Assembly: GCA_900552255.1 (NCBI GenBank)
Contig: URZF01000010.1
Coordinates: forward strand, 1-19,635
From: an uncultured Eubacteriales bacterium
Lineage (GTDB): Bacteria; Bacillota; Clostridia; Oscillospirales; CAG-272
Length of the DNA: 19,635 bases
Direction: 5' to 3'
In this document: positions 15,507-19,635 of the stretch, piece after piece
Layout: the number at the start of each line of letters is the position of its first letter
Position numbering within the stretch: the stretch's first letter is position 1
Notes under the pieces: model-generated
Seen by the model: only the letters and a program-made list of their open reading frames with translations
The model's database searches: none
What the model was told of the DNA's origin: nothing
Program-made: the position numbers and the translations under genes

Positions 15507-18098
15507 TCATTCTCCGAGTATTTTTTTGAGCTCAAATACGAGATTCAACGCCTCCAAGGGAGAAATCGTATTGAGATCCGTTTTTCTCAGCTTATCGCAG
15601 ACCTCGGACTCCGTGAAGCTTTCAAACGACATCATGCCGCCGCGGTCCGCTTCCTTTTCCTTGACGCGCACAGGCGTCTTTTCCTCGCCGGATTCGATTC
15701 CGGCAAGGATCTCCTTGGCGCGCTTTATCACCTCGCGCGGTACGCCGGCAAGCTGCGCCACCTCGATGCCGTAGCTGTCGTCCGCGGCGCCGCGCACGAT
15801 TTTGCGCAGAAACGTGATGCCGTCTCCCTTCTTTTTGGCGGCGATGTTGTAGTTGACGGCGCCCTCAAACTCATCCTCCAGCGTCGTCAGCTCATGATAA
15901 TGCGTGGCAAAAAGCGTTTTCGCGCCTATTTTTTTTCCGAGCGTATACTCCGCGACGGCGCGCGCGATGCTCATGCCGTCGAAAGTGCTCGTGCCGCGCC
16001 CGATCTCGTCGTAGATGATAAGGCTGGATTTCGTGGCGTTCGCGAGAATATAGGCGACCTCGTTCATCTCCAGCATAAATGTGGACTGCCCCATCGCGAG
16101 ATCGTCCGAAGCGCCGACGCGCGTGAACACCTTGTCGATAACGGAGATGCGCGCCTCCTTGGCCGGTACAAACGAGCCGATCTGCGCCATGATGCAGATG
16201 AGCGCGACCTGCCGCATATAGGTGGATTTTCCCGCCATATTGGGACCGGTGATCAGCATAAAGCGATTGCTTTTGCAGTCGAGCTCCGTATCGTTCGGGA
16301 CGAAAAAGGAATCCTTCGCGCATTGCTCGACCACCGGATGCCGTCCGTCCCGGATGGAGATCACATCGCCGTATCCCACCTCGGGACGGCAGTAGCCGTA
16401 GCGGCTCGCCGCCTCGGCAAGCGAGCAATACACATCGAGCTTTGCCAGCATATATGCCGTTTTCTGGATCCGATGCACATTTTCCGCCACCTTCATGCGG
16501 ATATCGCAGAAAAGCTGGTATTCGAGCGCCACACGCTTCTCGCCGGCGCCAAGCACCTGCGATTCCATATCCTTGAGTTCCTCGGTGATATAACGCTCGC
16601 CGTTCGTCAGCGTCTGCTTGCGGATATACCGGTCGGGCACGTCGTTCATATAGGACTTGGAAACCTCTATGTAATAACCGAAAACGCGGTTATAACCGAC
16701 CTTCAGCGTCTTGATCCCCGTCGTCTGCCGCTCGGTCTCCTCGATCTTTTCGATCCAGCCGCGGCTGTTTTTCTCGATCTCCGTAAGGTGATCCACGTCC
16801 GCGTGGAAGCCCTCGCGGATAAATCCGCCCTCACGCACGGAAAACGGAGGCTCGTCCACGATAGAAGCGTTTATCAGCTCACAGATATCCGAAAGCGTAT
16901 CAAGCTCCTCATAGATTCCCGCAAGCTCCTCGCTCTCGAAGGAGGCCAGCTGCGCGCGCAGCGCCGGAAGCTTTTCCGCCGTCTGCGCCACGGCGCGCAA
17001 GTCGCGCGCGTTTGCCGTCCCGTAAACGATGCGTGTGATCAGCCGCTCCAAATCGAGCACGCCGGCAAGGGAGGACGAAAGCTCTCCGCGCTCCATCATC
17101 CGCTCATAAAGCTCCGCCACGGCGGCCTGCCTGCGATTGATGTGATAGGGATTTTTCAGCGGCTGATCGATGAATTTGCGAAGCAGTCTCGCGCCCGCCG
17201 CCGTTTTGGTCTTGTCGAGCACCCAAAGAAGCGTTCCCTTTTTCTCGGCGCGGCGCATCGTTTCGCAAAGCTCAAGATTGCGGCGCGTATTGATGTCGAT
17301 TTCGAGATACTGTCCGTTCTGATAATAATTCAGCGCGCCGAGGTTTCCGAGATCGTTTTTCTGCGTCTCCTCCACATAGGAAAGAAGTCCCCCGAGTGCG
17401 CGCAGCGCCGGGTTGTCCGGATCCTCAAATTCGCCGGGCAGATTGGCAAAATGCTCCCTCACCCGCCGTCCCGCATCCTCGGCCGCAAAGCGCGCCTCCT
17501 CGTTCTGATTGATGACGGCGGAAAGCCTGTCCGAAAGGAAATCCGCCGCCGTGCGGATCTCCTCCGACGAGGTGTTGATAAGCACCTCCCTTGGCGCATA
17601 GGCGCCAAGCTCGCCGACAAACTGCGTCATCCGGTGTTCGCCCTCAAAGGAGGTCGCCGCGACATGCCCTGTGGAAATATCCGCGAACGCAGCGCCGATC
17701 GCATTTTTCGTCACATATACGGCGCAGATATAGTTGTTCTTCTTTTCATCGAGAAGCGAGGACTCCGTGAGCGTCCCCGGGGTGATCATGCGGATGACGT
17801 CCCGCTTGACGATCCCTTTCGCGAGCGCCGGGTCTTCCAGCTGCTCGCAGATGGCGACCTTATAGCCGCGTCCGACGAGCTTTCCGATGTAGCCCTCGAC
17901 GGCGTGATAGGGGACGCCGCACATCGGAGCGCGTTCATCCTCACCGCAGTCCCTGCCCGTCAGAGTGAGCTCGAGCTCGGCGGACGCCACCTTTGCGTCG
18001 TCGAAAAACATCTCGTAGAAATCTCCGAGACGGTACATCAGGATATATTCCCGGTACTTGTTCTTGATCTCGAAATATTGCTGCATCATCGGCGTCAT
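15507..18098 (-). CDS. mutS: DNA mismatch repair protein MutS
   Basis: Recognises base mismatches and small loops, then recruits MutL. 863 residues, typical MutS1 length. GAGGA lies upstream of the ATG. The mismatch-binding Phe-x-Glu motif is in GDFYEMF (25-31, with F27 and E29). Connector, lever and clamp regions follow. The ABC ATPase carries Walker A GPNMAGKS (618-625), Walker B IIYDEIGRGTS (about 693-703) and ATHYHEL (a switch histidine). The C-terminal SPLEALNLVFELK segment matches the tetramerisation/helical tail. It is 24 nt after miaB, and the miaB-mutS-mutL order is common in Clostridia. Confidence 0.97.
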   Translation of the reverse strand: MTPMMQQYFEIKNKYREYILMYRLGDFYEMFFDDAKVASAELELTLTGRDCGEDERAPMCGVPYHAVEGYIGKLVGRGYKVAICEQLEDPALAKGIVKRDVIRMITPGTLTESSLLDEKKNNYICAVYVTKNAIGAAFADISTGHVAATSFEGEHRMTQFVGELGAYAPREVLINTSSEEIRTAADFLSDRLSAVINQNEEARFAAEDAGRRVREHFANLPGEFEDPDNPALRALGGLLSYVEETQKNDLGNLGALNYYQNGQYLEIDINTRRNLELCETMRRAEKKGTLLWVLDKTKTAAGARLLRKFIDQPLKNPYHINRRQAAVAELYERMMERGELSSSLAGVLDLERLITRIVYGTANARDLRAVAQTAEKLPALRAQLASFESEELAGIYEELDTLSDICELINASIVDEPPFSVREGGFIREGFHADVDHLTEIEKNSRGWIEKIEETERQTTGIKTLKVGYNRVFGYYIEVSKSYMNDVPDRYIRKQTLTNGERYITEELKDMESQVLGAGEKRVALEYQLFCDIRMKVAENVHRIQKTAYMLAKLDVYCSLAEAASRYGYCRPEVGYGDVISIRDGRHPVVEQCAKDSFFVPNDTELDCKSNRFMLITGPNMAGKSTYMRQVALICIMAQIGSFVPAKEARISVIDKVFTRVGASDDLAMGQSTFMLEMNEVAYILANATKSSLIIYDEIGRGTSTFDGMSIARAVAEYTLGKKIGAKTLFATHYHELTTLEDEFEGAVNYNIAAKKKGDGITFLRKIVRGAADDSYGIEVAQLAGVPREVIKRAKEILAGIESGEEKTPVRVKEKEADRGGMMSFESFTESEVCDKLRKTDLNTISPLEALNLVFELKKILGE

Positions 18099-18122
18099 GA
18101 AATTTTCCTCACTTCATATTTT

Positions 18123-19568
18123 TTATTCGATGGTTCTCATATTTTGTCCGTCAATCTCGCCCCACAGCGTAAACGGCGCCGCCCTTGTGATGCGGATATC
18201 CGCAAAATGCCCGGTCATTCCGTCGTCTCCGTCGAAAAGGACTATCTTATTCCCTTCCGTCCGGCCGGTGAATCTGTCCGGATTCGTCTTGCTTTTTCCC
18301 TCCACAAGCACACGCAGCGTTCTCCCTACAAGCGGAAGATTTTTCTCAAGGGAAATTTCATTCTGTCGGGCGAGAAGTCTTGTCATTCTCGCGCTCTTGA
18401 CCTCATCCGGCACCTGATTTTCCATCTGCGCCGCAGGCGTGCCGCGCCGTTTGGAATAGATAAACGAATACACCATGTCGTATTTCACCTCGCGCAGAAT
18501 GGAAAGCGTATCCTCAAAATCCTCCTCCGTCTCCCCCGGGAAGCCGACGATGATATCCGAGGTGACCGTGATATCCGGCATCTTTTCCCGCATATAACGG
18601 ATAAGAGAAAGATAGCCGTCCCGCGTATAATTCCGGTTCATCGCTTTTAAAATCCGGTCGGAGCCGGACTGCACCGGCAGATGAAACTGACGCGCGATCT
18701 TCGGGCTTTCCGCCATGACGTCGATGAGCCGGAACGAAGCGTCCTTCGGATGGCTCGTCATAAAACGTAGGAGAAAATCGCCGGGTATCTCCGAAATCCG
18801 GCGCAGAAGCTCCGCGAAATCACAGTGAAAATCCGAGCCTTTTCCATAAGAATTGACATTCTGCCCAAGCAGCGTGATCTCGCGGCAGCCGCTTTCCACA
18901 AGCGCCCTCACCTCGGAAAGGATATCCTCCGGCTTCCGGCTGCGCTCGCCGCCGCGCACATACGGCACGATGCAGTACGTGCAGAAGTTGTTGCAGCCGT
19001 ACATGATGCTCACCCACGCGCGAAAAGGGCTTTCTCTGACGACGGGGATCCCCTCGGCCATGACAGGCTCTCCGGTATTCGGAAAGAAAAGCCGCCCCTT
19101 TTCCGTCATGACACGGTATAAAAGCTCCGGAAGCCGCCACAGCATCTCCGTACCGAATACGAAATCGATATACGGATAGCTCATTTTGATTTTATCGCTC
19201 ATATCCCGTCCGGAAACCATGCAGCCGCAGATCCCGATGATAAGCGAGGGCTTTCTCGCCTTGAGATGCTTGTAGCCGCCCGTGATGGAAAGCGCCTTCT
19301 GTTCCGCATGGTCGCGCACGGCGCAGGTGTTCACGATGATGATATCCGCATCCGCCTCGGAGGCGGCGCGGTCATATCCCATTTCACGGAGCATTCCCGC
19401 GATGCGCTCGCTGTCCGCTTCATTCTGCTGGCAGCCGTAGGTGACGACGCACGCTTTTTTCTGTCCTTTTCCCGAAAGCATCGTCCCGATTTTCGTCATA
19501 TATAAAAACTGCTCTTCTATCTCCTGCGGCGAGGCTGTGCGCGCCGCATGCTCCGTTCTTTTTTCCAT
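18123..19568 (-). CDS. miaB: tRNA-2-methylthio-N6-dimethylallyladenosine synthase MiaB
   Basis: Radical-SAM methylthiotransferase that adds the 2-methylthio group to i6A37 of tRNAs reading UNN codons. 481 residues. GGAGG lies 4 nt before the ATG. The N-terminal UPF0004 domain binds one 4Fe-4S cluster through C46 (TYGCQQNE), C82 (NTCAVR) and C116 (GICGCM). The radical-SAM cluster motif CNNFCTYC gives C192, C196 and C199. GGERSRKPEDI and LGQNVNSYG follow, and a C-terminal TRAM domain lies at about 415-478. An approximately 35-residue N-terminal extension precedes the first domain. First gene of the minus-strand block within the window; its promoter is probably beyond the edge. Confidence 0.96.
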   Translation of the reverse strand: MEKRTEHAARTASPQEIEEQFLYMTKIGTMLSGKGQKKACVVTYGCQQNEADSERIAGMLREMGYDRAASEADADIIIVNTCAVRDHAEQKALSITGGYKHLKARKPSLIIGICGCMVSGRDMSDKIKMSYPYIDFVFGTEMLWRLPELLYRVMTEKGRLFFPNTGEPVMAEGIPVVRESPFRAWVSIMYGCNNFCTYCIVPYVRGGERSRKPEDILSEVRALVESGCREITLLGQNVNSYGKGSDFHCDFAELLRRISEIPGDFLLRFMTSHPKDASFRLIDVMAESPKIARQFHLPVQSGSDRILKAMNRNYTRDGYLSLIRYMREKMPDITVTSDIIVGFPGETEEDFEDTLSILREVKYDMVYSFIYSKRRGTPAAQMENQVPDEVKSARMTRLLARQNEISLEKNLPLVGRTLRVLVEGKSKTNPDRFTGRTEGNKIVLFDGDDGMTGHFADIRITRAAPFTLWGEIDGQNMRTIE

Positions 19569-19577
19569 GTATCCTCC

Positions 19578-19601
19578 GTCCGCAGCCTATGGCAGGCGGA
19601 C
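19578..19601 (-). repeat. Inverted repeat just upstream of the miaB ribosome site
   Basis: GTCCGC (19578-19583) is complementary to GCGGAC (19596-19601), with an inner 3-bp gcc/ggc stem around a TAT loop. It abuts the GGAGG of miaB. It could be a leader hairpin affecting translation or chance; the remaining 34 bases to the window end show no clear promoter. Confidence 0.4.
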
Positions 19602-19635
19602 TCTTTTCCGGTAGATTTCTTCGTTTTACAAAATC

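Noticed and set aside
15894..18650. 918-codon plus-strand open frame
   Set aside because: It is antisense to mutS and the end of miaB, whose motifs are intact; low-complexity Arg/His-rich product typical of a shadow frame.
1..19635. CRISPR arrays, tRNA genes, insertion sequences or phage genes
   Set aside because: No regularly spaced repeats, no cloverleaf with a TPsiC-type arm, and no transposase or integrase frames were seen on either strand.

Overview
The window is about 19.6 kb of a Gram-positive (Firmicutes/Clostridia-type) chromosome. The evidence is Shine-Dalgarno sites with consensus sigma-A promoters, a T-box-controlled tyrosyl-tRNA synthetase, and an argR-recN neighbourhood. Most diagnostic is a large structured RNA (about 1218-1856) directly followed by a small membrane protein gene whose sequence fits OapA, ahead of tlyA, nadK, argR and recN. 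That is the classic setting of OLE RNA (Ornate Large Extremophilic RNA), known mainly from anaerobic and extremophilic Firmicutes. No species can be assigned from the sequence alone.

Layout. (1) 71-949, minus strand: a YitT-family membrane protein with its own promoter. It is divergent from (2) a plus-strand block, 1183-7628: a near-consensus extended -10 promoter, OLE RNA, oapA (TTG start), tlyA, nadK, argR, recN (GTG start) and a GH29 alpha-L-fucosidase. Gaps are 18-62 nt and no terminator is visible, so this may be one transcript. (3) 7625-9708, plus strand: a perfect TTGACA-17-TATAAT promoter overlapping the fucosidase stop codon, a tyrosine T-box leader (UAC specifier, UGGU acceptor bulge, antiterminator and terminator), tyrS, and an ATGA-overlapping GNAT acetyltransferase. 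(4) A bidirectional terminator at about 9708-9752 separates this from (5) a minus-strand block, 19568 down to 9751: miaB, mutS, mutL, tgt, a zinc-phospholipase-C-like protein, a divergent GpsA-family dehydrogenase, and a membrane-anchored polysaccharide deacetylase. Spacing is again tight (2-50 nt).

How the genes fit together. The plus block joins an RNA-protein membrane complex (OLE RNA with OapA) to housekeeping genes for rRNA methylation, NADP supply, arginine control and recombinational repair. The minus block carries tRNA modification (MiaB, Tgt) and mismatch repair (MutS, MutL with an endonuclease motif, so a non-E. coli-type nicking MutL). It ends with three genes that plausibly act on lipid or envelope metabolism. 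The OLE/OapA locus is the most remarkable element. Its promoter, its long-range closing stem and the TTG start of oapA can all be read directly from the sequence.
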